Shown: positions 1-8,127, counted from the stretch's first letter. The stretch is 43,366 nt of DNA from an uncultured Thiohalocapsa sp. (GCF_913062725.1 NZ_CAJXWY010000036.1:1-43366); one strand, 5' to 3'. Notes: a model not told the origin generated them from the sequence alone. A program made the numbers and translations.

Positions 1-25
1 ATGATGTGCTCCTCTCGCCCTCAAA

Positions 26-39
26 GATTCTTAAGAATC
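26..39. repeat. 14-bp perfect palindrome
   Basis: The sequence GATTCTTAAGAATC reads identically on both strands. It lies in the 60 bp beyond the point where the toxin gene stops resembling its family, so it may belong to a DNA element that interrupted that gene, or be an operator for a gene outside the window. Confidence 0.5.
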
Positions 40-59
40 GTAACAGGGGCAGACGACAC

Positions 60-209
60 TTATCCTGGCACTGAGGGCTCCCAGATCGAGACCGGGCTCA
101 GGAACACGGCGTTCGCCGGGTCCTGAATCGCCGCTCGGAGGTCAGCCGGCAGCGCCTTCGAGCCGTTGAGATGCCACAGGAAGACGTGGGTGTCGAGCAA
201 TAGCCTCAT
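60..209 (-). pseudogene. Truncated PIN-domain toxin (VapC-like)
   Basis: The 49-residue reading frame begins MRLLLDTHVFLWHL, the classic start of a PIN-domain ribonuclease, with the first catalytic Asp at residue 6. It continues through a typical segment ending SPVSIWE, where family members read on into a helix carrying a catalytic Glu. Here the next residues are unrelated (PSVPG) and a stop follows. Family members are about 120-140 residues, so roughly the last 60% is missing and the nuclease should be inactive. Its ATG overlaps the antitoxin stop (ATGA), the usual type II toxin-antitoxin arrangement. The break is abrupt rather than a simple frameshift, which fits insertion or deletion at about position 75. 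Assignment to the family is firm; the exact toxin subtype is not. Confidence 0.75.
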
Positions 210-466
210 TGCTCGAAGGTGCGCAGCACGTCGTCGGGCAGCGGGGCATCGAAATCCTCCGGAACCTCGAAATCGCCGGCGCAAAGGCCAAACGGGCGCG
301 GCTCATCCGCCCGCGCCGGAGCACGCTGCTTGATAAAGGCCGCGAAATCCAATACCTCGCGTTGCCGCGCCGCCGGCAGCGTGCGCAAGGTCGCGAGAAG
401 CTCATCTTCCAGGGGTGTGGCTGGGACGGACATCGCCGTGACCTCCAACTCGTTGTTCGCGCTCAT
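206..466 (-). CDS. DUF2281-type antitoxin (VapB-like)
   Basis: This 86-residue protein has two recognisable parts. A helical N-terminal half (LATLRTLPAARQREVLDFAAF) resembles the DUF2281 domain, and an acidic tail (GDFEVPEDFDAPLPDD) matches the C-terminal segment that antitoxins of this group use to occupy the PIN toxin's active site. The start is supported by GAGGAG six bases before the ATG. It overlaps the toxin gene by four bases, implying coupled translation. Because the toxin is truncated, this is probably an orphaned antitoxin that may still repress its promoter or neutralise a related toxin elsewhere. The tail motif is family knowledge; the present function is inference. Confidence 0.75.
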   Translation of the reverse strand: MSANNELEVTAMSVPATPLEDELLATLRTLPAARQREVLDFAAFIKQRAPARADEPRPFGLCAGDFEVPEDFDAPLPDDVLRTFEQ

Positions 467-980
467 CTTGATCTCCTCGTCGGTCTAACTGGCTGTTACT
501 ACAGGATATTTTACCCTACTGAGATCCCGAAGAGCCATTTATGTGCAAAGAGATGGGGCAAATGGATCGCCGCTTTATGATGACTACTCATTCGAACCTT
601 GGCCAAAGCGCCGCTAAAGTATTAGTGACAGCGGTAAATACCAAAACAGGATTAGCCATAAAACCGAAACCACCCTGCAAGCGAAATTAACCAACGTTTT
701 TCCGAAGACTTTCCGCAAATTGGTTACCACACCGTGGGTTACGCTGTGAAGCGGAAGAACGTCAAAGAGCGGAAGCTCTCCCAAAACGTTGCCAAGATTT
801 CGATAATGAAGATGATCCACATGCTCGGCGCGCAGAAGTGGAAATAGCGCATCCCGTCCAAACCAAATAAAAAGCGCCAATCGACGCCGCCCCCGCCACC
901 GCAAGGACCTGCGAAGTACCAGACGCCTGTACTTCGGCGAAAAATGCGGAGCCACTAACAGATCTCAAAACAGCGCCCGA
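467..980. other. AT-rich gap without a recognised gene
   Basis: About 510 bp that is visibly poorer in GC than the core genes. Short reading frames exist on the minus strand (to about 114 codons), but none resembles a known family or has a convincing ribosome-binding site. The antitoxin promoter must lie near 480-540 (minus strand), where a TAAAAT hexamer is present without a good -35. The rest may be a decayed gene. Confidence 0.4.
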
Positions 981-1721
981 CTACTGGCTGAGAAACGACG
1001 ATACATCCGAATTCGAAACACCCTCACTTTGTTCAGCCGCCGCGTTTATTTCCGACGCTGTACGCACCGGCGACGAAAAGGCAGATGATGTTTTGTCCAC
1101 AAAAACCATCACTCGATCAGCGTTCTTAATAATATCATCAATCGCGCGCGTACCCTTTGTTGCCCTAGCTATCGCCAAATTCGCTCGCATCTCAGCAAGC
1201 TTCGCCTTGTAATCGGCCTTTGCAACTTTAAGTTCTGATAAACGGTTATGCATCTGGCCGACCTCTTGATTCAGCCTCTTCGCAATATCTTCGTGCGTCT
1301 CTCTTTCATTTAACAGGACCTGAATCTGTTGTTTAAACTGCCCCTCGGTGTACGCCGCATCACGGAACTGAACCGGCCAATCAGTTTCCCCGTTTTCAAC
1401 CGTTTTATAAAGCGCCTTCATCTCATCAAGCAGCTGATTATCATGATTGACAATAATCCGGCTATCATCACGCTGAGCCCTTAGCGCTGTGATCGCGTGA
1501 TTATAATTCAGCGCATATTCGTCGATGCTGCCATATTCGCGCTCTGCGTTCTTGATTACATACTCTAGATACGCAATCGGACGGTCTTTTTTCGCCTGCT
1601 CTGTCCACCCTGCATTTTCACGGTAGATTTCATTTAACTTTGCCCATAGCCCTGGGGCAAAGTAATATGTGCCCCCGGCAAGCAAAGCTAGCACGACGAT
1701 GAAATTCAGTACGCTCTTCAT
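981..1721 (-). CDS. Membrane-anchored coiled-coil protein, unknown function
   Basis: This 246-residue protein begins with one hydrophobic segment (residues about 5-25), consistent with a signal anchor. The rest is soluble and strongly helical. Residues about 125-200 are rich in Lys, Glu and Leu with heptad-like spacing (NQEVGQMHNRLSELKVAKAD), predicting a coiled coil that probably lies on the periplasmic side. The coiled coil superficially resembles PspA/IM30 but I do not assign it there. The C-terminus is Ser/Ala-rich and probably disordered. A GGAAG motif precedes the ATG. The gene starts 40 bp after the LysM/solute-binding gene on the same strand, so the two are almost certainly co-transcribed. 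Base composition is AT-richer than the core genes, suggesting transfer. No function is assigned. Confidence 0.7.
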   Translation of the reverse strand: MKSVLNFIVVLALLAGGTYYFAPGLWAKLNEIYRENAGWTEQAKKDRPIAYLEYVIKNAEREYGSIDEYALNYNHAITALRAQRDDSRIIVNHDNQLLDEMKALYKTVENGETDWPVQFRDAAYTEGQFKQQIQVLLNERETHEDIAKRLNQEVGQMHNRLSELKVAKADYKAKLAEMRANLAIARATKGTRAIDDIIKNADRVMVFVDKTSSAFSSPVRTASEINAAAEQSEGVSNSDVSSFLSQ

Positions 1722-1761
1722 TTCGTAACTTCCGTCACTTCAGGGGCAACACTCGTCTCGC

Positions 1762-2886
1762 TTAAAATTCGCTACCGCTGCGGATCGGTGATCCAGTCGG
1801 CATAGTAGCCTCAGCATTCACTTGTTCCTCTGGGACCTTAGGCTGGGATGAGGACTCGCTTTGTTTGCTATCAGGACTGCCGCTGGTTAAGGAGTCATAG
1901 TAATGATTCACGTGCCGCTGGATTATGCCATTAAGTTCACCACTTTGCTTCATCTTCTCTAGCTCTTGATTAAACTTGTATTGCAGCACGCGACCGTTCG
2001 CCGTTGATTTCGGAAAAATGACATATAAGCCTTCGACACTCATTATTTTATCGGAAGGCTCCACTCTATCCCTCAATCCTTTTTCGACAACCTGCTGATT
2101 TCCCGTCATCTCATTGACGCTAACGAAGTCCACTTTCCCCTCGACCAAGAAATCGAAGCACTCATCAATATCCTCGGGCCGCACTAATTCAATCACATCA
2201 GCCTTTACGAAGCGCTCCAGATCGTGGGTATAATACCCCTCTGGTCTGCAAACCTTACGTCCTTTAAGATCTTCCTCGTGGCTATACTGAAATGGCGAAT
2301 TAACATCACGATACGCGAATATCATGGTTTCGAAAATTGGCTCTGAATAGTAAAACTGCCGCAACCGTTCATTGTTTTTTAGGTACGGGAAGGTCGCCGA
2401 GAAAACTCCCCTTTTATACGTCATGTCAAATCCATCCTGCCAATCCATAAACTGAATGGTTGGGTTATAACCCATACGTTTGAATATAATATCAACGATT
2501 TCGGTAAACATCCCCTTCTGCGGCAAGTCTTCGCCGCTAAACGGAGCATAGTTATCACCTGTAACGAGAAAAACCTCTTCAGCTTTGTCCTGGACTGCTT
2601 CAGTACGAGCGACCTGATTCGCTATATCCTCATCTGCCATCTCAGGTATTTTAAGTTTAGCTCCCACCTTAACAAAGTTTCCATCGTCCTTAATGCGATT
2701 TCGATTTGCTTGGTAGATTGTAATCCACGCCTCTGGCTTACCATAAATTTGCTCTGCTATTTTAGACAGGGAGTCGCCCTCTTTTACTATATATTGACTC
2801 TCCGCGGAAACAGGTGTGAATGAAAAAGAAAGCAGCGATATCAGAATTAAACCCACGAAATAAAATAAACGATTTTTTACAGTCAT
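1762..2886 (-). CDS. Secreted LysM / family-3 solute-binding fusion protein
   Basis: This 374-residue protein has a Sec signal peptide (hydrophobic residues about 8-25, cleavage near SAES). A LysM peptidoglycan-binding domain follows at about 31-83 (YIVKEGDSLSKIAEQIYG, closing LKIPEM). A periplasmic amino-acid-type solute-binding fold (SBP_bac_3) covers about 105-335 (TGDNYAPFSG near its start), and a Ser/Pro-rich disordered tail ends the protein. No permease or ABC ATPase lies nearby, so an ordinary uptake role is unlikely. A wall-tethered ligand sensor or co-receptor is more plausible (inference). AGGAGA lies seven bases before the ATG. The downstream coiled-coil membrane protein, 40 bp away, is the likely partner. 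The gene is AT-rich relative to the flanking core. Confidence 0.85.
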   Translation of the reverse strand: MTVKNRLFYFVGLILISLLSFSFTPVSAESQYIVKEGDSLSKIAEQIYGKPEAWITIYQANRNRIKDDGNFVKVGAKLKIPEMADEDIANQVARTEAVQDKAEEVFLVTGDNYAPFSGEDLPQKGMFTEIVDIIFKRMGYNPTIQFMDWQDGFDMTYKRGVFSATFPYLKNNERLRQFYYSEPIFETMIFAYRDVNSPFQYSHEEDLKGRKVCRPEGYYTHDLERFVKADVIELVRPEDIDECFDFLVEGKVDFVSVNEMTGNQQVVEKGLRDRVEPSDKIMSVEGLYVIFPKSTANGRVLQYKFNQELEKMKQSGELNGIIQRHVNHYYDSLTSGSPDSKQSESSSQPKVPEEQVNAEATMPTGSPIRSGSEF

Positions 2887-3485
2887 AGTAGTCTCCTATG
2901 AGTTTAGGATTGAGTGCTTACGGTGTAACAGGCATGCGGAAGTGCTGATGGCGTAAAGCATGACGCCCTGAATATGGTGGTCACGGAGCGATGACAAGTT
3001 GGGCCTTTCACCACACTGAAGAACATCAGCGAGCCCAGGGTGTCGATCGATGTTGGTATGCGAAACCGTAAGTGTACGAAAACAGTGACATGACGCCACT
3101 CGCACCGCTTTGAGAACGGGTGGGGACGAACACGAGAGATGGCGTTGAAGGAGCGGTGGGCGAGAAAGCCCTGACGGCGTGAAGTCACGCACGGACGTCA
3201 GTACGGCAACATGAGATGGATCAGAGGAAGCGGACGGTGCGAAGCCTTGGTTGACGATGCCGGAAGACGAGACTAATGACCGAGGCCAACCGATTGGTCG
3301 GTTCCGGTTCCGTCGTTGGCCTGTGACGTTGGTCGTCTGCTCCATCTGCAGTAACCCCTGCTTTGACGCGACTGTACCTTAGCCTTGCGCATCTTGAGTC
3401 GTCAGTGTAAGAGATGCTACATCTTGACACAACCGAGGGAATTTGATCTGAGGCAGTTTCTTGAGCCCTTAGGTGATTTGTCGAT
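2887..3485. other. Intergenic region with imperfect inverted repeat
   Basis: Nearly 600 bp with no recognised gene; minus-strand frames are open but look like chance. The clearest structure is an imperfect inverted repeat at about 3265-3290 and 3315-3338, sharing AGACGA and AGGCCAAC with their complements. A smaller hairpin (CCGATTGGTCGG) sits between the arms. It could be a stem-loop of a lost mobile element. The promoter of the LysM operon should lie just above 2887, but I see no confident hexamers. Confidence 0.35.
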
Positions 3486-4127
3486 TTGGAATATGCCGAT
3501 ATGGAAGATACTTCGCGTAGTTTCTCAGATATCGATCTAAAGCCCATAATCTCGGATTCCAGCAGCCCCCCGGTCAGCAACCTGAGTGCCGAGCACATCG
3601 AAGATGTCAAGCTTGCGGTCTCGAAGATGGGGCGCGTGAACCGCCGCCCGCGCCAGGCGTGCGCTCAAGGACCCGGGGTTTGCCGACACCGTGGTGCTGG
3701 CCGCGCGCACCATGGCCGACATCCTCAACCGCAACGGCTACCGGCTGCGCCCGGTGCTCAAGGCCAAGCCCCAAAAAAAATTCCGCTAACCGACGCCATC
3801 TTCGCCAACCTCCGCTGCAAGGACGACGCCGGCAACGACCCGAGCGTCACGCGTGTGAGCATCGACTGCCAGGCCACCGTCAACATGGGTCGGTACTCGC
3901 GCGGCGGCATGACGCGGGGCGGGCACAAGGCGGCCGACCACGACATGGGCTGCCGGGAGAAGTACACGCTCTTCGGCGCCGTCAACGAAGACAGCCGCGA
4001 GCTGTATCTGCACGTCGGCAGCTCCGCCAAGACCAGCGACTTCATCGTCGACGGCTTGCAGGCATGGTGGGAGCACTCGCCCACCGAGGCGCGTGAACGC
4101 TGCTCCCTCCTGCTGATCAAAGTCGAG
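3486..4127 (+). pseudogene. ISAzo13-family transposase, frameshifted and 3'-truncated
   Basis: Translation across three segments matches the ISAzo13 (DDE) transposase family: an N-terminal part to about 3647 (MGRVNRR), a middle part in the +1 frame (ALKDPGFADTVVLAARTMAD) and a C-terminal part back in the first frame (KKIPLTDAIFANL, SRGGMTRGGHKAADHDMG, SSAKTSDFIVDGLQAWWE). One shift lies in the C-rich run near 3648 and the other at an A8 tract (3773-3780). Similarity stops at about 4127, just before the conserved NGPE catalytic segment, so the last third of the enzyme and the right IS end are absent. The start is uncertain (TTG 3486 or ATG 3501). The A tract could support -1 slippage, but the first shift and the truncation make the element inactive. 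Confidence 0.75.
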
Positions 4128-4344
4128 ACCTCGATCACCGGTTGGTCCAAAACAGCGTATTTCGCTAGGTGGTTGCCTGGCTTGGAAAAAACGCCACTGT
4201 GGCGAAATTTCCCAAGCCCCGGTGCCCGCCGCACCGCACCACGTCGGCACTGCCCTGGAGCCGCCCGCGCAGTGGGGTTCTGGTGCCCGTGGGCCGTCAC
4301 CGCTGACCCGTGGCATATCCGTGGCACAGGCTTTTTGGCGGGCA

Positions 4345-4377
4345 AAGAAAAAGGGCCACGGAATCCCATAAGCCCTT
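4345..4377 (-). terminator. Rho-independent terminator of tRNA-Lys
   Basis: Read on the minus strand, AAGGGC pairs with GCCCTT across a 15-base loop, followed by TTTTTCTTT. It begins ten bases after the encoded CCA end of the tRNA, the expected place for its terminator. Confidence 0.65.
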
Positions 4378-4386
4378 GATTTTATT

Positions 4387-4462
4387 TGGTGCGCCCTGAT
4401 GGACTCGAACCATCGACCACCTGATTAAAAGTCAGATGCTCTACCAACTGAGCTAAGGGCGC
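4387..4462 (-). tRNA. tRNA-Lys(UUU)
   Basis: A 76-base tRNA with CCA encoded. The acceptor stem is GCGCCCT pairing with AGGGCGC, and the discriminator is A. The D arm AGCTCAGTTGGTAGAGC and the T arm with GGTTCGAGTCC are canonical. The anticodon loop CTTTTAA puts anticodon TTT at 4427-4429. The gene sits between IS remnants, and its 3' end faces the accessory region, so it is a plausible island attachment site. I found no direct repeat of the 3' end further left and no integrase. Confidence 0.95.
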
Positions 4463-4523
4463 GTTGTGGGGTGGCTCTGCGCGATCTCGCTGGGTTGGGT
4501 GGAGACACGCCGCAGAATTTCCA

Positions 4524-4552
4524 AGTATAGCGTAGCGTTCGCCCACTGGGAA
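4524..4552 (-). promoter_or_regulatory. Sigma-70 promoter of tRNA-Lys
   Basis: On the minus strand TTCCCA (4547-4552) and TATACT (4524-4529) are separated by 17 bases. This gives a start near 4517 and a leader of about 55 bases before the tRNA. The IS91 remnant ends only about 20 bp upstream, leaving the promoter intact. Confidence 0.55.
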
Positions 4553-4569
4553 CCCGCTTGAGCTTTGCG

Positions 4570-4866
4570 GCATGGTGGTTGCGGGAGGCGCCGAAACGGT
4601 GGATGAAGGGCACCGCCCCGAAGCGGGCCTGCGCGCTGGTGTCGCTGCCCTGGCGCAGATGGGCCTCGATGACGCGCAGCAGGAGGTGCAGCACGGCGCT
4701 GAGCGCCCGCGGCTCGCGCTCCGCCTGATCTCAACTAGGCCAGCGCAGCCGTTTGGGCACCGAGAGGATCCACTGGCGCACCGGCAGCGGCGGGATGACG
4801 TGATCGACCAGGTGCGCCGCAGTCTCCGCTATCCGCCGGGCGTTGCACGAAGGCGATGAACACTTT
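4570..4866 (-). pseudogene. IS91-family transposase remnant
   Basis: The minus strand encodes an internal piece of an IS91-type rolling-circle transposase. It includes the zinc-finger-associated segment SCNARRIAETAAHLVDHV, then VRQWILSVPKRLRW, then ARFGAVPFIHRFGASRNHH. The frame is interrupted by TGA at 4731-4733 between the second and third pieces. Both the N-terminal cysteine cluster and the catalytic His/Tyr regions are missing, so it is a dead fragment of about 100 of the usual 380-plus residues. It ends against the tRNA-Lys promoter region. The match to the family is clear from the conserved phrases; the source element cannot be named. Confidence 0.75.
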
Positions 4867-5313
4867 TCCTTGGCGGAGGCCAATAAGGCCGCCTCGATCC
4901 CAGTCACGAATGTCGCTGGCCCGTTTGTACGAGGTCTTCGATCGTCATTCTCAGCGCTGTGGCATCAATCGGCTTGTATCGTGGTGGACCGGTCCGCCGG
5001 CGCTCTGACCGGCTCTGATGTGGATGCAGCCTGAGGTTGGGAACGCGCGCGCATGGATGGCAAGTTAAACGGACTGGTTCAAAAATCGTATCATCACATC
5101 GACACCGGCAAACAGCCTGCCCGATGCCGTGCCGGCAACAGCCACAAAAGGTTTCAGGTGGAAGTGTTGCGGATTGTGGCGATACTCTGGCCGGAATTCA
5201 GTGGTGTTGTCTTGGTCGGAATTCACGTCATAGGTACCGACAGTCTGGCTGGCGCTTGGCGCTGCAGGTCAGGGCATTCTCTGACCGTAGCGGCCCCATG
5301 CGCTGTAAGGCGA
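4867..5313. other. Gap beside IS remnant, no gene recognised
   Basis: About 450 bp between the IS91 fragment and the 3' end of the ZIP transporter. Short frames on the plus strand have no recognisable products. It probably contains further mobile-element debris but nothing specific can be named. Confidence 0.4.
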
Positions 5314-6159
5314 TTAGAAATGGTGGGCCTGTCCCAGGCCGATACCAACCCGGACTGCAGCAGTAATCAAGAAGCCAGCGAGGAAAAGCAAAAAGCCTGG
5401 TAAGCCCGCGCAGACGGTTACCAAGGGTGCATGCCGCATCTCGTGGAGCGTACTCAGGTATAAAAACAGGCCAGCGGCGATAGACAGGGTACCGGCCTTG
5501 ACCACCGCGAGTGCGTGGTCGCTCAGTAGCAGGGCCAGATCACCCCCAACCAGGATTCCGGCAGGGGTTGCGAAGGCGAAGACGCTGAGCAACATCCAGG
5601 CGCTGCCATTCGGCAGTGTGCTGCGTGCCATTTGCAAGGCCAGGGCGAAGCCCGCCGTGCCCTTGTGCGCCAAGACGGCCAGCAGAATCATGAGGATGGC
5701 GAAAAGATCGGTGGAGATGCCGAGCGCGACACCCAGAAAGAAAGACGGAATGCCAATGAGCAGCGTCATGAGCATAGGCAGGATCGCTGGCGACGGCGGC
5801 GGGCCGATTGAAGGGTCTGTGCGCGTTGGATCTGATCCATCCATGGCGTGGCGCGCGTGCGCAGACAAGTGCTCGAGTTCCAAGAGCGCCAAAAATGCGA
5901 ATATTGCCAAGAGGCTTGCGATGGGAAAATCCAGCCGACCGAAGGCCACGCCCATCCAGTGTGTTCCAGCGGGCAACATGATGAGCAGCGCAAGCGCCAA
6001 AAACACACCCGCAGCAAACGCCCGGCCCAGTGGGAACCCTCCGGCAGTGCGAGCCCGCTCACCGCGTAACAATGGAATCGATCCGCCGATGAAAGCGGCT
6101 GCCAGAATCGCGACGGCAGAGAATATTTTTAGTTCTGTGTATGCGCCAAGGCTGATCAT
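5314..6159 (-). CDS. ZIP-family metal transporter
   Basis: This 281-residue integral membrane protein has about eight hydrophobic segments arranged as in ZIP transporters, with a longer hydrophilic loop at about 105-125 between segments 3 and 4. That loop contains His residues (HLSAHARHAMDG). The metal-site helices are recognisable: the HKGTAGFALALQ phrase in segment 5 corresponds to the conserved HK motif, and LYLSTLHEM occurs near the end. ZIP proteins import Zn2+, Fe2+ or Mn2+ into the cytoplasm; the substrate cannot be read from sequence. AAGGA lies six bases before the ATG. It starts 59 bp after arsM on the same strand and is likely co-transcribed. The pairing with an arsenic gene is unusual. 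Confidence 0.8.
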   Translation of the reverse strand: MISLGAYTELKIFSAVAILAAAFIGGSIPLLRGERARTAGGFPLGRAFAAGVFLALALLIMLPAGTHWMGVAFGRLDFPIASLLAIFAFLALLELEHLSAHARHAMDGSDPTRTDPSIGPPPSPAILPMLMTLLIGIPSFFLGVALGISTDLFAILMILLAVLAHKGTAGFALALQMARSTLPNGSAWMLLSVFAFATPAGILVGGDLALLLSDHALAVVKAGTLSIAAGLFLYLSTLHEMRHAPLVTVCAGLPGFLLFLAGFLITAAVRVGIGLGQAHHF

Positions 6160-6218
6160 CGGTTGTCCTTGAAATCGGGTTATCGTCTAATCAGCCCGGA
6201 TGTTACCTGATTGATGAG

Positions 6219-7067
6219 CTAAGCCATTTTTTGATCTTCGCTGGCAATGGCTGCAGGAATGGCCTTGACCGCTTCGATGGTCGCCGAAACAACATAGTCT
6301 TCGACGCCTCGACCCGGTGCCCAGTCGCGAATAAACGCGCGGGACTCATCCTTGGGTGCGATGCGCACTCCGGAAAAGCCGGCGGCTGTGATCATCTGCT
6401 CAAGTTCCTCGATCAGCGAGGCGTTGCCCATGCAACCGGCGATGAGTTGTTCGTCCTGCCGCATTGCCTCGGGTAACTCCACCGTGGCGACCACATCGGA
6501 GATGGCCAGGCGTCCGCCGGGTTTCAGCACCCGAAAGGCCTCGCGGAAGACCTGTGGCTTGTCCGGCGAGAGGTTGATGACGCAGTTGGAAAGGATGACA
6601 TCCGCGCTGGCATCGGCCAGCGGCAGGTATTCGATTTCACCGAGTCGGAACTCAACATTGGTGTACTGGCCACGGGCGGCGTTCTGGCGGGCCTTGCTCA
6701 GCATATCCGGGGTCATGTCGATGCCGATGACGCGACCGTGCTCGCCGACCTCCTGGGCTGCGAGGAAGCAGTCGAAACCGCCGCCGGCGCCCAGATCGAC
6801 AACCACCTCCCCAGGTTTGAGTGAGGCGATGGCACCGGGATTGCCGCAGCCCAATCCCATATCGGCACCACCGGGGACGCTGGTCAGTTGCGCTGTGCTG
6901 TAGCCCAGCCGGGTCGAGATCAGGGTGTTGATGGCCTGATCATCGGAGACCCCGCAGCAGCTCGATTCGACACCACAACAATCGCCGGCACTCTCGGCGT
7001 GGGCCACTTTGGCATAGGCGCTACGGACTTTCTGGCGGTGGTCGTCTTGCTCGTGATGGTTGGTCAT
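6219..7067 (-). CDS. arsM: Arsenite S-adenosylmethionine methyltransferase
   Basis: This 282-residue enzyme methylates trivalent arsenic to methylated, partly volatile species in the cytoplasm, using SAM. The SAM-binding motif is [10 protein letters not shown] (residues 91-100), with the acidic residue of motif II in IGIDMTP. ArsM-type cysteines are present: pairs at 30-31 and 37-38, Cys74, Cys162 (SNCVINL) and Cys212 (IAGCMGN). The last three correspond to the arsenic-binding set of characterised ArsM proteins. The length is typical. The ribosome-binding site is weak. The nearest neighbour is the ZIP transporter 59 bp downstream; no arsR, arsB or arsC is present in the window. A plausible -10 (TACAAT) lies about 90 bp upstream without a good -35. 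Confidence 0.9.
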   Translation of the reverse strand: MTNHHEQDDHRQKVRSAYAKVAHAESAGDCCGVESSCCGVSDDQAINTLISTRLGYSTAQLTSVPGGADMGLGCGNPGAIASLKPGEVVVDLGAGGGFDCFLAAQEVGEHGRVIGIDMTPDMLSKARQNAARGQYTNVEFRLGEIEYLPLADASADVILSNCVINLSPDKPQVFREAFRVLKPGGRLAISDVVATVELPEAMRQDEQLIAGCMGNASLIEELEQMITAAGFSGVRIAPKDESRAFIRDWAPGRGVEDYVVSATIEAVKAIPAAIASEDQKMA

Positions 7068-7269
7068 GGTGGAGCCCGGTCGTCGTGTAGGATGAAGGGA
7101 GCGGCCCGGTTGGCATTGTTGCGCTGGTCCGATCTGCGATCGTTCATTGTAGCCGTTTGAGTGCCGTTTGCCGTGCTGTTCAGTCGTTCAGACCTGGGCG
7201 AAGATCGCATCACCCGGCCGCCCGACGACCTGGTCGCGGGAACTGCCAGCATGCTCGTTAGGCTGAGTC

Positions 7270-8127
7270 TCACCGGCGCAGAAACCCTATCATCACAGCG
7301 GCGTGCGCTTCGATCAGATCTACCGAATCATGATCGGCCCCTTGAACCTCATAGAGACTAACGCTTGAGCTGTCCCCAGCGGCAGCAACGCGTCGGGCAT
7401 CGCTGATGGGTACAGCGCGATCGGCGGTGCCGTGAATCAGTAGGACAGGGCAATGCACGCGCCGAATGGTGCTGATGGGCGCGATCTCGGCGAATCGGTG
7501 GCCGATGACCCATTCAACATACCGCTTGGTCAGAATGACGACAAAGCGCGGCAGGTGCAAAGGTTTCAGCGAGCGTTCGGTCAGCTCATCAGGATCTGCG
7601 AAGGTACCGATGGCGATGACCGCACCGATCCGAGGATTGCGGGTCGCCTCGAACAAGGCCGCGCCACCACCCACTGAATGGCCGAGCACAGCGATTTGCT
7701 TGGCGCTGTTCGGGTGCTGTGATTGTAGCCAGTTGATGGCGCAGCCCAGATCTTCGGCGAAGCGCGGCAACGATGAAAAGCTGTCACCATCACTATTGCC
7801 GTGGTTGCGTGCGTTGAACAGCAAGAGATTCCAGTCTGTGCCGTGCAAGGGTTTCGCCAGCGGCAGCATCTGCTCCGCATTGCTGCCCCAGCCATGCAGG
7901 ATCAGTAGGGTTTTTGAGGCGCCTGGCGATGGTAGGAACCAGCCCGAGAGGTTCCTGCCGCGGACCGTTGGAATCTGGATGGATGTGAAGTCCAGCCCAT
8001 GCTTGGCTGGCGAGTCCGTGATAGGCATCCGTGGCGCGCGATACCCTAGATGGACGCCAAGTGGGATGAGGCTGGAGAGCACCAGAATGAGAAGCAGCGC
8101 CCAAGGCCAGAGAGCAATCACAGTCAT
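7270..8127 (-). CDS. Alpha/beta hydrolase, BEM46/YfhR-like
   Basis: This 285-residue protein has one N-terminal membrane anchor (residues about 3-26) followed by an alpha/beta-hydrolase domain. The oxyanion region is LILHGWGSN (75-83), the nucleophile elbow is GHSVGG (Ser151), the acid is Asp236 in HGTADRAVP and the base is His266 in GADHDS. This is a complete catalytic triad. The layout (signal anchor plus serine hydrolase) resembles the BEM46/YfhR group, whose substrates are mostly unknown; a lipid or peptide ester is possible. It is on the same strand as arsM, 202 bp upstream, so it may have its own transcript. Family call firm, substrate unknown. Confidence 0.8.
   Translation of the reverse strand: MTVIALWPWALLLILVLSSLIPLGVHLGYRAPRMPITDSPAKHGLDFTSIQIPTVRGRNLSGWFLPSPGASKTLLILHGWGSNAEQMLPLAKPLHGTDWNLLLFNARNHGNSDGDSFSSLPRFAEDLGCAINWLQSQHPNSAKQIAVLGHSVGGGAALFEATRNPRIGAVIAIGTFADPDELTERSLKPLHLPRFVVILTKRYVEWVIGHRFAEIAPISTIRRVHCPVLLIHGTADRAVPISDARRVAAAGDSSSVSLYEVQGADHDSVDLIEAHAAVMIGFLRR

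Noticed and set aside
3265..3338. Integron attC site
   Set aside because: The arms do not fit the RYYYAAC/GTTRRRY core pattern.
4128..4386. Possible integrase gene next to tRNA-Lys
   Set aside because: No tyrosine-recombinase motif was found in any frame of this stretch.
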